This document shows, piece after piece, positions 10,945 to 19,889 of a stretch of 64,000 nt of DNA (positions are counted from its first letter, which is position 1; each line of letters starts with the position of its first letter). The position numbers and the translations under genes were made by a program. Under the pieces are notes generated by a model, which was not told the DNA's origin, did not search any database, and saw only the letters and a list, made by a program, of their open reading frames with translations. Origin of the DNA: Xanthobacter agilis (GTDB taxonomy: Bacteria; Pseudomonadota; Alphaproteobacteria; Rhizobiales; Xanthobacteraceae); assembly GCF_021730435.1 (NCBI RefSeq), contig NZ_JABWGX010000024.1, forward strand, positions 1 through 64,000, given 5' to 3'.

Positions 10945-11913
10945 ATGCTCCGATTCAGCACCGACGACCTGAGACCCGAGGACCGGTTCGACCATTGGTG
11001 CGAAGTCCGGGGCAAGGGGCTGTTCGGCGTCACCATCGAGCTGGAGCGGGAACGCCGTCGGGATTTCGCCGGCCGCTTCGCCGCGCGGCAGGTGGGCGGG
11101 GCGGTGATGTCGCAGATGCAGGCTTCGTCCTACCGCATCAGCCGGACCGCCCCGGATATCGCCCGCATGTCCGGCGATAGTCTGTGCCTTTCTCTTCAGG
11201 TGCGCGGGGCGGGCTGGCTCGATGCAGGGCAGCAGCCGCGCCAGCACATTGGCGACGGCGACATCGTCATCAGCCATTCGGATCTGCCATACCGCGGAAC
11301 CCCGCAAGGCCAAGGTGGCTTCGACTACCGCATGCTGAAGATCCCGCTGAACGCCGAGCTTCTGCTGGGCGCGCGGGCGGAGGATCTGTGCGCCGCGCGG
11401 CTTCCGCGCAGCGCGTCCGTGGCGCGGCCCCTGGCGGCCCTGTTCGACGCCTTCGCGCGCGCCTCGGACCTCCTGAACCCCGTCACCGACGTGATCCATG
11501 CGGCCCGGCTCGCCCTTATTGCCCGCGGACGCTTGCCGGCGGGCGCGCCCGAGGCGCGGGCGGCATTGCGGGCCGGCTTCTTTCACGCCGCGCGGGAGAT
11601 CATGGCGCGCGACCTGTGCCGGCCGGCCCTGTCACCGGAGGTGGTGGCGCGGCGGCTGGGCATCTCGGTGCGCCAGGTGCATGTCTTGTTCGAGCCGACG
11701 GGCCTGTCTTTCATGCGCACGTTGACGGTGATGCGGGTGCGGGCGGCGGCCGAGCTGTTGCGGGCCAAGCAGCGCATGCCGGTGGCGGATGTGGCCTTTG
11801 CGTGTGGATTTGAAAGCCTGTCCGTCTTCTACCGCGCGTTCCAGAACGTCCACGGCATGCCGCCGCGCGAACTGCGCCGCGGCGATCGGGAAACCACCGG
11901 CGTGCGCGTTTAG
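10945..11913 (+). CDS. AraC family transcriptional regulator
   Basis: A 322-residue regulator with an N-terminal AraC-type ligand-sensing domain (roughly residues 20-190, cupin-like 'AraC-binding-like' type) and a C-terminal double helix-turn-helix (about residues 220-315: LSPEVVARRLGISVRQVHVLF and VADVAFACGFESLSVFYRAF). The ATG at 10945 begins MLRFSTDDL; the frame extends upstream to 10369 but would read through the terminator hairpin and another gene. No adjacent catabolic or transport operon suggests its target. Confidence 0.88.
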   Translation: MLRFSTDDLRPEDRFDHWCEVRGKGLFGVTIELERERRRDFAGRFAARQVGGAVMSQMQASSYRISRTAPDIARMSGDSLCLSLQVRGAGWLDAGQQPRQHIGDGDIVISHSDLPYRGTPQGQGGFDYRMLKIPLNAELLLGARAEDLCAARLPRSASVARPLAALFDAFARASDLLNPVTDVIHAARLALIARGRLPAGAPEARAALRAGFFHAAREIMARDLCRPALSPEVVARRLGISVRQVHVLFEPTGLSFMRTLTVMRVRAAAELLRAKQRMPVADVAFACGFESLSVFYRAFQNVHGMPPRELRRGDRETTGVRV

Positions 11914-11980
11914 AGCGGGTTCTCGGCGATCCGCTTCCTTCCGCCAGCGCAGGCGCGCGCGGCAACGCCTGATGTCGTGA

Positions 11981-13072
<1,092 letters not shown>

Positions 13073-13127
13073 CCCTCCAGGCGGCGGCCGTGCGGAAACG
13101 CGCCCGCCTGCGCTTCCCCCATTGAAT

Positions 13128-13143
13128 AAACGGACAACCGTTT
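13128..13143. promoter_or_regulatory. Palindrome upstream of the isovaleryl-CoA dehydrogenase gene
   Basis: aaacgg-acaa-ccgttt, a 6-bp inverted repeat extended by imperfect aat/att flanks, 72 bp before the ivd start. It could be an operator for a TetR-type regulator or a weak terminator for obgE. No regulator gene is adjacent. Confidence 0.3.
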
Positions 13144-13214
13144 TATTCTGTCGGCGGCTCCCCGGTCGCGCCGGTTCGGCGCGTGAGAAACAAGGGGGGC
13201 GTGGGAGGAAGACC

Positions 13215-14387
13215 ATGCTGCCGAACAGTGCCGCCGGATTCGATTTCGACCTCGGCGAAACCGCCGACATGCTGCGCAACACCGTGCGCCAGTTCTCGGA
13301 TGTCGAGATCGCGCCCCGCGCCGCCGAGATCGACCGGACCAATCAGTTCCCGCGCGACCTGTGGCCCAAGCTCGGCGCGCTCGGCCTGCATGGCATCACG
13401 GTGGAAGAGGAATATGGCGGCTCCGGCCTGGGCTACCTGGAGCATGTGATCGCGGTGGAGGAGATTTCCCGCGCCTCCGCCTCGGTGGGCCTGTCCTATG
13501 GCGCCCATTCCAACCTCTGCATCAACCAGATCCGCCGCAACGGCACCGATGCGCAAAAGCGCTCCTACCTGCCCAAGCTCATGTCCGGGGAGCATGTGGG
13601 CGCGCTCGCCATGTCGGAGCCGGGGGCCGGCTCGGACGTGGTCTCCATGCGCACCCGCGCCGAGAAGAAGGGCGACCGCTACATTCTCAACGGCACCAAG
13701 ATGTGGATCACCAACGGCCCCATCGCCGAAACGCTGGTGGTCTACGCCAAGACCGACCCCGCCGCCGGCCCGCGCGGCATGACCGCCTTCCTGGTGGAAA
13801 AGGGGTTCAAGGGCTTCTCCACGGCGCAGAAGCTGGACAAGCTGGGCATGCGCGGTTCCGACACCGGCGAGCTGGTGTTCGAGGATTGCGAGGTGCCGGA
13901 AGAAAATGTGCTGGGCCAGGTGGGCAAGGGCGTAAACGTGCTCATGTCGGGCCTCGACTACGAACGCGCGGTGCTGGCCGCCGGCCCGGTGGGCATCATG
14001 CAGGCCTGCATGGACGTGGTGCTGCCCTATGTGCATGAGCGCAAGCAGTTCGGCCAGCCCATCGGCGGCTTCCAGCTCATGCAGGGCAAGCTTGCCGACA
14101 TGTATGTGACCATGAATGCCACCCGCGCCTATGTCTATGCGGTGGCGAAGGCCTGCGACCGCGGCGCCACCACCCGCGAGGATGCGGCCGGCGCCATCCT
14201 CTATGCGGCGGAAAAGGCCACCTGGATGGCGCTGGAGGCGATCCAGACCCTCGGCGGCAACGGCTATATCAACGACTATCCCACCGGCCGCCTGCTGCGC
14301 GACGCCAAGCTCTATGAGATCGGCGCCGGAACCAGCGAAATCCGCCGCATGCTCATCGGCCGCCAATTGTTCGACAAGACGGCCTGA
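13215..14387 (+). CDS. ivd: Isovaleryl-CoA dehydrogenase
   Basis: FAD enzyme of leucine breakdown converting isovaleryl-CoA to 3-methylcrotonyl-CoA and passing electrons to ETF. The 390-residue product has acyl-CoA dehydrogenase signatures [24 protein letters not shown] and [22 protein letters not shown]. The base glutamate lies in [11 protein letters not shown], the helix-G position characteristic of isovaleryl-CoA dehydrogenases rather than the C-terminal position of medium-chain enzymes. Start chosen at the ATG after GGGAGGAAGA. The rest of the leucine (liu) operon is absent here, so its location is isolated. Confidence 0.9.
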   Translation: MLPNSAAGFDFDLGETADMLRNTVRQFSDVEIAPRAAEIDRTNQFPRDLWPKLGALGLHGITVEEEYGGSGLGYLEHVIAVEEISRASASVGLSYGAHSNLCINQIRRNGTDAQKRSYLPKLMSGEHVGALAMSEPGAGSDVVSMRTRAEKKGDRYILNGTKMWITNGPIAETLVVYAKTDPAAGPRGMTAFLVEKGFKGFSTAQKLDKLGMRGSDTGELVFEDCEVPEENVLGQVGKGVNVLMSGLDYERAVLAAGPVGIMQACMDVVLPYVHERKQFGQPIGGFQLMQGKLADMYVTMNATRAYVYAVAKACDRGATTREDAAGAILYAAEKATWMALEAIQTLGGNGYINDYPTGRLLRDAKLYEIGAGTSEIRRMLIGRQLFDKTA

Positions 14388-14549
14388 GCCGCGTCCGCCG
14401 GGCCTTGGTGGGCCTTGCGGTGAGCGCACCGCAGGGCCGCCGAAGCCCGGTCGGGGGCGTCCGCGCCTGCGCGATGGCCGCCTTTGCCCTTCGCAAGGTC
14501 GGGAGCGTCGGCTATGCCTGAGGCGATCGGGGGCATGGGAGCGCCGCGC

Positions 14550-15353
14550 ATGGATTCGTTCTTCACGGTCTCGAAGGTGGCGTGGTTCGTGGCGGCGCCC
14601 TCGAACGCCCTGGTGATCGTGCTGGTGCTGGCGGCCCTTCTCCTGCTGGTGGGGGCGCGTCGCATCGGCGGGCTGTTGCTGGGGCTGAGCGTCCTGGGGG
14701 TGCTGGTGCTCGGTTTCTCTCCGGCCGCCAACTACATCATGTCGCCCCTTGAAGAGCGCTTCCCCCAGTTCCACGACGACGGCAAGCCAGTGACCGGAAT
14801 TTTGCTGCTGGGCGGCGCCGAGCTGCCGGATATCGGCCTTGCCCGCGGACAGCCGGCGTTTTCCGAGGCCGGGGAGCGGGTACTGGCCTTCGCGGACCTC
14901 TCCCGCCGCTATCCGCAGGCGCGGCTCGCCTTCATCGGCGGCAGCGGGGCGCTGCTGCCGGCAGGCCATGGCCGGGAAGCGGAGATGATGCGCCAGAGCC
15001 TCGGCCCGCTGGGCATCGATCCCGCCCGGATGGAATTCGAGGACAAGTCCCGCAACACGGCGGAAAATGCAGAATTCGCCAAGGCGCTGCTGAAGCCCCA
15101 GCCGGGTGAGCGTTGGCTGCTGGTGACCAGCGCATTCCATATGCCGCGCGCCATGGGCTGTTTCCGGGCCGTGGATTTTCCGGTGGTGGCCTATCCCGTG
15201 GATTTCCGGACCGTCGGACCCAAAGGTCTGGACGGTACCTTCTCACGCGCGGCCAGCGGGCTCGACTTCACCGACGTCGGCGTGAAGGAGTGGGTGGGCC
15301 TGGTCGCCTATTATCTGGGCGGCAAGACCCTCACGCTGTTCCCCGGCCCCTGA
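14550..15353 (+). CDS. YdcF-like DUF218 membrane protein
   Basis: A 267-residue protein with two N-terminal membrane helices (about residues 10-60: ALVIVLVLAALLLLVGA and GLLLGLSVLGVLVLGF) followed by a DUF218/YdcF domain: GILLLGGAELPD, LAFIGGSGALL, EDKSRNTAENAEFAKALL and LLVTSAFHMPRAMGCFRA. This arrangement matches the ElyC/SanA/YdcF envelope-associated group, whose chemistry is not settled. Start is uncertain between 14514 and 14550; GGGAG lies suitably before the latter. Converges with a DUF3253 gene 3 bp away. Confidence 0.82.
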   Translation: MDSFFTVSKVAWFVAAPSNALVIVLVLAALLLLVGARRIGGLLLGLSVLGVLVLGFSPAANYIMSPLEERFPQFHDDGKPVTGILLLGGAELPDIGLARGQPAFSEAGERVLAFADLSRRYPQARLAFIGGSGALLPAGHGREAEMMRQSLGPLGIDPARMEFEDKSRNTAENAEFAKALLKPQPGERWLLVTSAFHMPRAMGCFRAVDFPVVAYPVDFRTVGPKGLDGTFSRAASGLDFTDVGVKEWVGLVAYYLGGKTLTLFPGP

Positions 15354-15356
15354 TCC

Positions 15357-15665
15357 TCAATCGTCGCGCGGCAGGCCGACACGATAGACGCCGCGCAGCT
15401 CCGCCGGGTCGATCACCTTGCCCTTGCGGTAGATGAGGAGCCGCCCGGCTTCCGCCAGCGCCACCGCGCTGCGGCGCACCTGGGGCAAGGCGCGCTGCCA
15501 GCTCTCCGGTGGAGCCACCGCCTGCGCCACATCGGCGGGCGCGAGGGTCCGGTCGGCACCGCAGGCGGCGGCCAGTTGAAGAATGGTTCGCTCCACCACC
15601 TCCGGGTCAAAGCCGCGTGGGGCAGGGGAGTCTTCGGCAGGCGCAGGGAGCGAGTCGCGGATCAT
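15357..15665 (-). CDS. DUF3253 domain protein
   Basis: A 102-residue protein matching the DUF3253 family by its pattern: an N-terminal ILQLAAACGADRTLAPADVAQAV helix pair, ESWQRALPQVRRSAVALAEAGRLLIYRKGKVIDPAELRG (split here by family-conserved positions) and a VYRVGLP end. The fold resembles a winged helix, so nucleic-acid binding is possible but unproven. Its neighbours give no functional link. Confidence 0.78.
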   Translation of the reverse strand: MIRDSLPAPAEDSPAPRGFDPEVVERTILQLAAACGADRTLAPADVAQAVAPPESWQRALPQVRRSAVALAEAGRLLIYRKGKVIDPAELRGVYRVGLPRDD

Positions 15666-15758
15666 GTCCCCTTCGTAGGGGAAAAATGAAAAAAATGAAG
15701 GGGCGCCTCGGGGATGGGCGCGGTGCCGCGCTGCAACTAAATTGTCATATGAAACAAA

Positions 15759-16064
15759 ATGTTACCTTCGCGGATGGGGCAATATGGCGATTTTGGGGCA
15801 AATGCGGAAGCAATAGGGCGACGATCAACATGTCTTGTCACCCCTTGTTTCAAGGTTGAGAAAATCCTAAAGGCAGGCTTGTCGCAGCGCAACGCCCTGG
15901 CGGAAGCGCGCGGAAACAGGGATGCCATCAGTCTCATCATGCACCTGACCGGAACTCGCTCCTGCTGGGGCACGGCGCGCTACGCGCTCACCGCGTTTTT
16001 CCTGGGTGTTGCCATCATCTACCTCTTCGGCGGGTTCGAGCCTGCCGTGACGCTCGTGAACTGA
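15759..16064 (+). CDS. Possible small membrane protein (uncertain ORF)
   Basis: A 101-residue open frame in a 560-bp stretch otherwise free of genes. Only its last 40 residues (from Met at 15939) look protein-like, with one hydrophobic helix ALTAFFLGVAIIYLFGGF. No good ribosome site precedes either start. The surrounding 15680-15880 is AT-richer than its neighbours and may be regulatory instead. Treat as a candidate only. Confidence 0.22.
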   Translation: MLPSRMGQYGDFGANAEAIGRRSTCLVTPCFKVEKILKAGLSQRNALAEARGNRDAISLIMHLTGTRSCWGTARYALTAFFLGVAIIYLFGGFEPAVTLVN

Positions 16065-16225
16065 GCGCCCACGCGCGGCCGGCGATCGGCGGCGCAGCGT
16101 TTTACCACTTGGCTTCCGGCGCGTCGGCGCCCGGTTTCTCATTGCCCTGCAATTAGTTGCGGAGCATGATGACGACACGTGCTCCGGTGCGGAGCGCGTG
16201 GAGACCCAAGCCGGAGGTCGACGCG

Positions 16226-17206
16226 ATGAACTCCTTCGCCCTTGCGATGGGCGGCGCCGAACCGGTGCCGGGCTGGCTGGTGGTGGCCGTGGCGGCCACA
16301 TTCGCGGTGGCGGTGTTCGTGCTGTTGCAGCGTGCGCAGAGCTACCGCTTGCCGGCGCTGCTGCTGGTGGTCATCGGCGTCCTGGTGCTCGGCTATGCGA
16401 TCGTGGTGCTGTCGCGGCGTGCCGCCGAGGAGCAGGCGTTGAAGGCCGAGGCGCAAGCCCTGTCCATCCGGGCCACGGCTCTTGACGGGTCGTTGGCGGC
16501 GAGCGGCCTTGCCTGTGTGGACGCCCTCGACGACATGGCGGCCCATTGCGAAGACATTGTGTTTGCGCGCCCGCAGACGGTGGCGGCCACGCGCGCGTTG
16601 GTGCGCGCGCGGCTGATGCTGCTTCGCGATGCGGACACCTTGTTGCGCCGCGCCCCGGCGGCCGATGTGGCGGCGCTGGTGGAGGTGTGGCGCCAGCCGC
16701 TGGCGCGGGATCCGTTTGGCCTGGTGGCCGTGGTGTTGCGGGAGGATTTTTCCTGCGCCGATGGCACCTGTACCGCCGCCCGGCTGCTGGGCGAGGGCTC
16801 TCGCGCGGCCGAAAACGAGAGCAAGCGGACCTTCGAGACGCTTTATGCCGCGCATGCGGCGCGTTGGAGCCCGCCCGCGACCGGCGCGCCGTCCACAATC
16901 AGCGGCCGGGACGCGACACCCGCCACGCCTGAGGCGCCAGCGCCGAGGCCACCGGAATCATCGGCACCGCCCGAACCCGAGATCGGCGCGGCCCCGGCGG
17001 TCGGCGAAACGGCGCCCGCAATTCCTTCAGCCGCTCCCGCGGAGGCTCCGGCCGGCGGTTCGCTCCCGCCCTTTGCCCCATCCCTTGCCCCGCCCCTTCC
17101 CGCACCGCGTCCGACGATTCCAAGCGATGTCCGCCCCCAGGGGGGAACTGCCCCCGCGGCCCGGCGGCCGGCGCCGGTCGATGTGCCGGCGGGCGCGCTG
17201 CAATAG
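16226..17206 (+). CDS. Membrane-anchored protein with proline-rich tail, unknown function
   Basis: A 326-residue protein of unrecognised family. Two membrane helices lie near residues 15-35 and 42-65, followed by a soluble, helical region (70-210) with two cysteine pairs (LACVDALDDMAAHCE and FSCADGTCTA). The last 110 residues are low-complexity Pro/Ala/Glu, ending in APVDVPAGALQ. GGAGG 9 bp before the ATG supports the start. The topology is not decided; if the tail is periplasmic the cysteines could be disulfide-bonded. The next gene, DUF1489, is 71 bp downstream and may be co-transcribed. Confidence 0.7.
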   Translation: MNSFALAMGGAEPVPGWLVVAVAATFAVAVFVLLQRAQSYRLPALLLVVIGVLVLGYAIVVLSRRAAEEQALKAEAQALSIRATALDGSLAASGLACVDALDDMAAHCEDIVFARPQTVAATRALVRARLMLLRDADTLLRRAPAADVAALVEVWRQPLARDPFGLVAVVLREDFSCADGTCTAARLLGEGSRAAENESKRTFETLYAAHAARWSPPATGAPSTISGRDATPATPEAPAPRPPESSAPPEPEIGAAPAVGETAPAIPSAAPAEAPAGGSLPPFAPSLAPPLPAPRPTIPSDVRPQGGTAPAARRPAPVDVPAGALQ

Positions 17207-17277
17207 CTGCAATCTGCTCCGGGGAGCCTTGCGCGCGCGGGGCACCCTTCGGCCTCCGCTTGGGCTATAGAAGGCCC

Positions 17278-17718
17278 ATGTCTCTCCATCTCATCAAACT
17301 GTGCGTGGGCGCCACCTCCATCGAGGACCTGCGGAACTGGATCGCGGACCGGCGGGACGACGCGCGCCGCGCCGGTGTCCCGTTCGAGCAGACCCATGTC
17401 ACGCGCATGGTGCCCACCCGCATGGATGAATTGCGCGACGGGGGCTCGCTCTATTGGGTCATTCGCGGTGACGTGGCGGCGCGTCAGCGGCTCCTGGATG
17501 TGCGACCGTTCGTGGATGTGGACGGCGTGCGCCGTTGCGCGCTGGTGCTCGACCCCGAGGTCATCGGCGTTCGCCCGCGCCCGGCGCGGCCGTTTCAGGG
17601 CTGGCGCTATCTGAAGCCCGCCGAGGCGCCCGCGGACCTGGCGGCGGTCGATGGCGACGCGGCGGCGGCGATGCCGGAGGAGATGCGCCGGGAGCTGGAA
17701 ATGCTCGGGTTGTTGTAA
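17278..17718 (+). CDS. DUF1489 family protein
   Basis: A 146-residue alphaproteobacterial protein of family DUF1489. It starts MSLHLIKLCVGATSIEDL and shows TRMVPTRMDELRDGGSLYWVI-RG and the C-terminal RPARPFQGWRYLKPAEAP typical of the family. Function unknown. The upstream start at 17260 lacks support. It converges with the XRE-cupin regulator 15 bp away. Confidence 0.85.
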   Translation: MSLHLIKLCVGATSIEDLRNWIADRRDDARRAGVPFEQTHVTRMVPTRMDELRDGGSLYWVIRGDVAARQRLLDVRPFVDVDGVRRCALVLDPEVIGVRPRPARPFQGWRYLKPAEAPADLAAVDGDAAAAMPEEMRRELEMLGLL

Positions 17719-17733
17719 GCGCCGCCTTCGGCC

Positions 17734-18348
17734 TCAGTCCAGCACGGCCGCCTTCAGCAGGCACACCATGAAGGCATGGACCGGCACAGAGCCGCGATTG
17801 CGGATGATGTGGCGGCGGTCGCAGCGATAACGCACGGTCTCGCCTTCCTTCACTGTCTCTACGGTGCCGGCCACATCCACCTCCAGCGCACCCGAAATCA
17901 CGGTGAGGCACTCCACCGAGCCGCGCTGATGCCCATCGGAATCGAGCTCGCCCCCCGGCTCGGCGTGGAAGTCGTAATATTGCAGCCACTCCACCGTCTT
18001 GATCCAACCGATGATGGACAGGCGGCACAGGCCGTCCTCCGACACCAGCATGGGGGTGTCGGCGCGGGTGAGCTTCTCCACGAAAGGGGCGTCGTCGCTG
18101 GAAGCGAGCACCCGCTCCACTGTCATGTCGAGGGCCTGGGACAGGCGCCACACGGTGGCCAAAGTCGGATTGGTCTCGTTGCGCTCGATCTGGCTGATGA
18201 TGGATTTGGCCACGCCCGACTGTTCCGCCAGATCGGACAGGGAGAGGTTGTAGGCCTTGCGCAGCCGCTGGATCGTCTTGCCCAACTGACCGGTAATGGC
18301 CTGCGCGCCCGATTCGAGGGGACTGCCCCCGCGGTCCTTCACTGCCAT
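17734..18348 (-). CDS. XRE family regulator with cupin domain
   Basis: A 204-residue repressor-type protein with an N-terminal Cro/CI helix-turn-helix (about residues 20-75: TIQRLRKAYNLSLSDLAEQSG, VAKSIISQIERNETNPTL) and a C-terminal cupin (ECLTVISGALEVDV, GETVRYRCDRRHIIRNRG) that may sense a small ligand. AAAGGAT precedes the ATG. A perfect 14-bp palindrome 19-32 bp upstream of the start could be its own operator. It follows thiD on the same strand after 135 bp. Confidence 0.88.
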   Translation of the reverse strand: MAVKDRGGSPLESGAQAITGQLGKTIQRLRKAYNLSLSDLAEQSGVAKSIISQIERNETNPTLATVWRLSQALDMTVERVLASSDDAPFVEKLTRADTPMLVSEDGLCRLSIIGWIKTVEWLQYYDFHAEPGGELDSDGHQRGSVECLTVISGALEVDVAGTVETVKEGETVRYRCDRRHIIRNRGSVPVHAFMVCLLKAAVLD

Positions 18349-18366
18349 GGGTGGTATCCTTTCATC

Positions 18367-18380
18367 CGAACGGGCGTTCG
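18367..18380. promoter_or_regulatory. Candidate operator upstream of the XRE-cupin gene
   Basis: CGAACG-GG-CGTTCG, a perfect 14-bp palindrome, lies just upstream of the XRE-cupin start. The position suits autoregulation; this is inferred from symmetry alone. Confidence 0.4.
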
Positions 18381-18454
18381 CTGTTCCGGACGATAGCGCG
18401 GATTTCGCGGGGCACAAGGCGCCAGGGTGCGACGGGCAGTTTTCCGCCGGCTGT

Positions 18455-18480
18455 TTCGGTGGACTTGTTCGGTGGACTTG
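18455..18480. repeat. 13-bp tandem duplication
   Basis: Two perfect, abutting copies of TTCGGTGGACTTG lie just past the thiD stop codon. Probably a small replication-slippage product in the thiD-XRE gap. Confidence 0.85.
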
Positions 18481-18483
18481 GGG

Positions 18484-19299
18484 TCAAGCCGGCCAGAGGG
18501 CAAAAAAATGGTGCACAGGCCCGTGCCCGGAGCCGACATCAAGCGCGTCGGCGGCGGCGATGGCGCCGGTGATGTAGGCCTTCGCGGCGCCGACCGCCGA
18601 CACCAGGTCGTCGCCCAGGGCGAGCCGCGCGGCGATGGCCGACGACAGCGTGCAGCCGGTGCCGTGGGTGTTGCGCGTGGGGTGGCGGGGCGCCGCGAAG
18701 CTGGTCACGGCCTGCGGCGTGACCAGCAGGTCCACGCTCTGCGCGCCACTGCCGTGCCCGCCCTTCATCAGCACCGCTTTCGCGCCGCACGCCATCAGGC
18801 GCTCTGCCTGGGCGCGCATCTCCCCTTCATCGGCGGCGGGCGTGGTGCCGAGGAGCGCGGCGGCTTCGGGCAGATTGGGGGTGATGATTTCCGCTCGGGG
18901 CAGCAGCCGCGCGATCAACGTGGACACCGCATCGTCGGTGAGCAGCTTGGCACCCGATGCCGCCACCATCACCGGATCAAGCACCACCGGATGGGCCTGA
19001 TGCCGGTCGAGGCCAGCCGCGACGGTGTCAATGGCGCCGGGCCGCGACAGCATGCCGATCTTCACCGCCTTCACCGCAAGATCGGAAAAGACGGCATCCA
19101 TCTGCGCCGCGATGAACGCGTCGGGAACGTCGTGGATGGCGGTGACGCCGCGCGTGTTCTGCGCGGTCAGGGCGGTGATGACGCTGGCGCCGTAGACGCC
19201 GAGCGCCGAGAACGTCTTCAGGTCGGCCTGGATGCCGGCGCCGCCACTGGAATCGGAGCCGGCGATGGTGAGGGCGATGGGCGGCGCGCGATGGGACAC
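18484..19299 (-). CDS. thiD: Hydroxymethylpyrimidine/phosphomethylpyrimidine kinase ThiD
   Basis: Phosphorylates HMP and HMP-P in thiamine biosynthesis. The 271-residue product begins at a GTG (read as Met) with [23 protein letters not shown], the substrate/ATP site of the ribokinase fold, then [18 protein letters not shown]-type [13 protein letters not shown] and the anion-hole [15 protein letters not shown] near the C-terminus. The open frame runs far upstream to 19863 without family similarity. No other thiamine gene and no TPP riboswitch could be seen nearby. Confidence 0.95.
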   Translation of the reverse strand: MSHRAPPIALTIAGSDSSGGAGIQADLKTFSALGVYGASVITALTAQNTRGVTAIHDVPDAFIAAQMDAVFSDLAVKAVKIGMLSRPGAIDTVAAGLDRHQAHPVVLDPVMVAASGAKLLTDDAVSTLIARLLPRAEIITPNLPEAAALLGTTPAADEGEMRAQAERLMACGAKAVLMKGGHGSGAQSVDLLVTPQAVTSFAAPRHPTRNTHGTGCTLSSAIAARLALGDDLVSAVGAAKAYITGAIAAADALDVGSGHGPVHHFFALWPA

Positions 19300-19539
19300 G
19301 GGACGAACCTCGTCTGGAGAGCGGAAGGGCGACCGGTGCGGGAGGCTTAGACCATTTTCGCGCCACGCTGAATCGGGAAAATGAAGACCCCTCCCCATGG
19401 GGCGCTCGGCTCCACCGGCCTTGCGTCGCGCGGCGGTTTTGGTCACCCTGGCGGCGCCGGAAGGGCGGCGCTGCCGCCGCCCTGCGGCCAACAGGAGAGG
19501 GCCGGGGCCATGCGGTCCGGTTCTCCAGCGGAGTGCGCC

Positions 19540-19776
19540 GTGATCCCGTTTTTTGTTCAGATCAAGTGTCAGCTCGGCAAGTCCTACGAGGTGGCCGACG
19601 CCATCGCGGATGCCGAGATCGCGTCCGAGATTTATTCCACCGCGGGCGACTTCGACCTGCTGGTAAAATTCTACGTGGAGCCGGGCACGGATATCGGCCA
19701 GTTCGTCAACCAGAAGGTGCAGAGCATCCCCGGCATCCAGGACACGCGCACCATCATCACCTACAAGGCGTTCTAA
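19540..19776 (+). CDS. Stand-alone Lrp/AsnC ligand-binding (RAM) domain protein
   Basis: A 78-residue protein made only of the Lrp/AsnC effector domain, without a DNA-binding part. It begins at GTG (MIPFFVQIKCQLGKSYEVA), continues through IYSTAGDFDLLVKFYV and ends GIQDTRTIITYKAF, as other stand-alone RAM proteins do. Such proteins may bind amino acids or modulate full-length Lrp proteins. A GCGGAG site precedes the GTG. It is divergent from thiD and 113 bp before the acyltransferase gene. Confidence 0.87.
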   Translation: MIPFFVQIKCQLGKSYEVADAIADAEIASEIYSTAGDFDLLVKFYVEPGTDIGQFVNQKVQSIPGIQDTRTIITYKAF

Positions 19777-19889
19777 GCGGCCAGCTTTTCCGTGTGGCGG
19801 GCGGGGTTTGCGGTTGCCGCGCGCACGGGCTATTGCTTCTTCGGCGAGAGTGCGCGCCCGCAAGGGGGCGCATCATCAGGGGAAGAGGA

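Noticed and set aside
13143-15140. A 665-codon minus-strand frame
   Set aside because: Antisense to the isovaleryl-CoA dehydrogenase and YdcF-like genes; no family resemblance.
18349-19539. TPP riboswitch near thiD
   Set aside because: The region upstream of thiD lacks the conserved CUGAGA and ACCUGA-type segments as far as can be seen.
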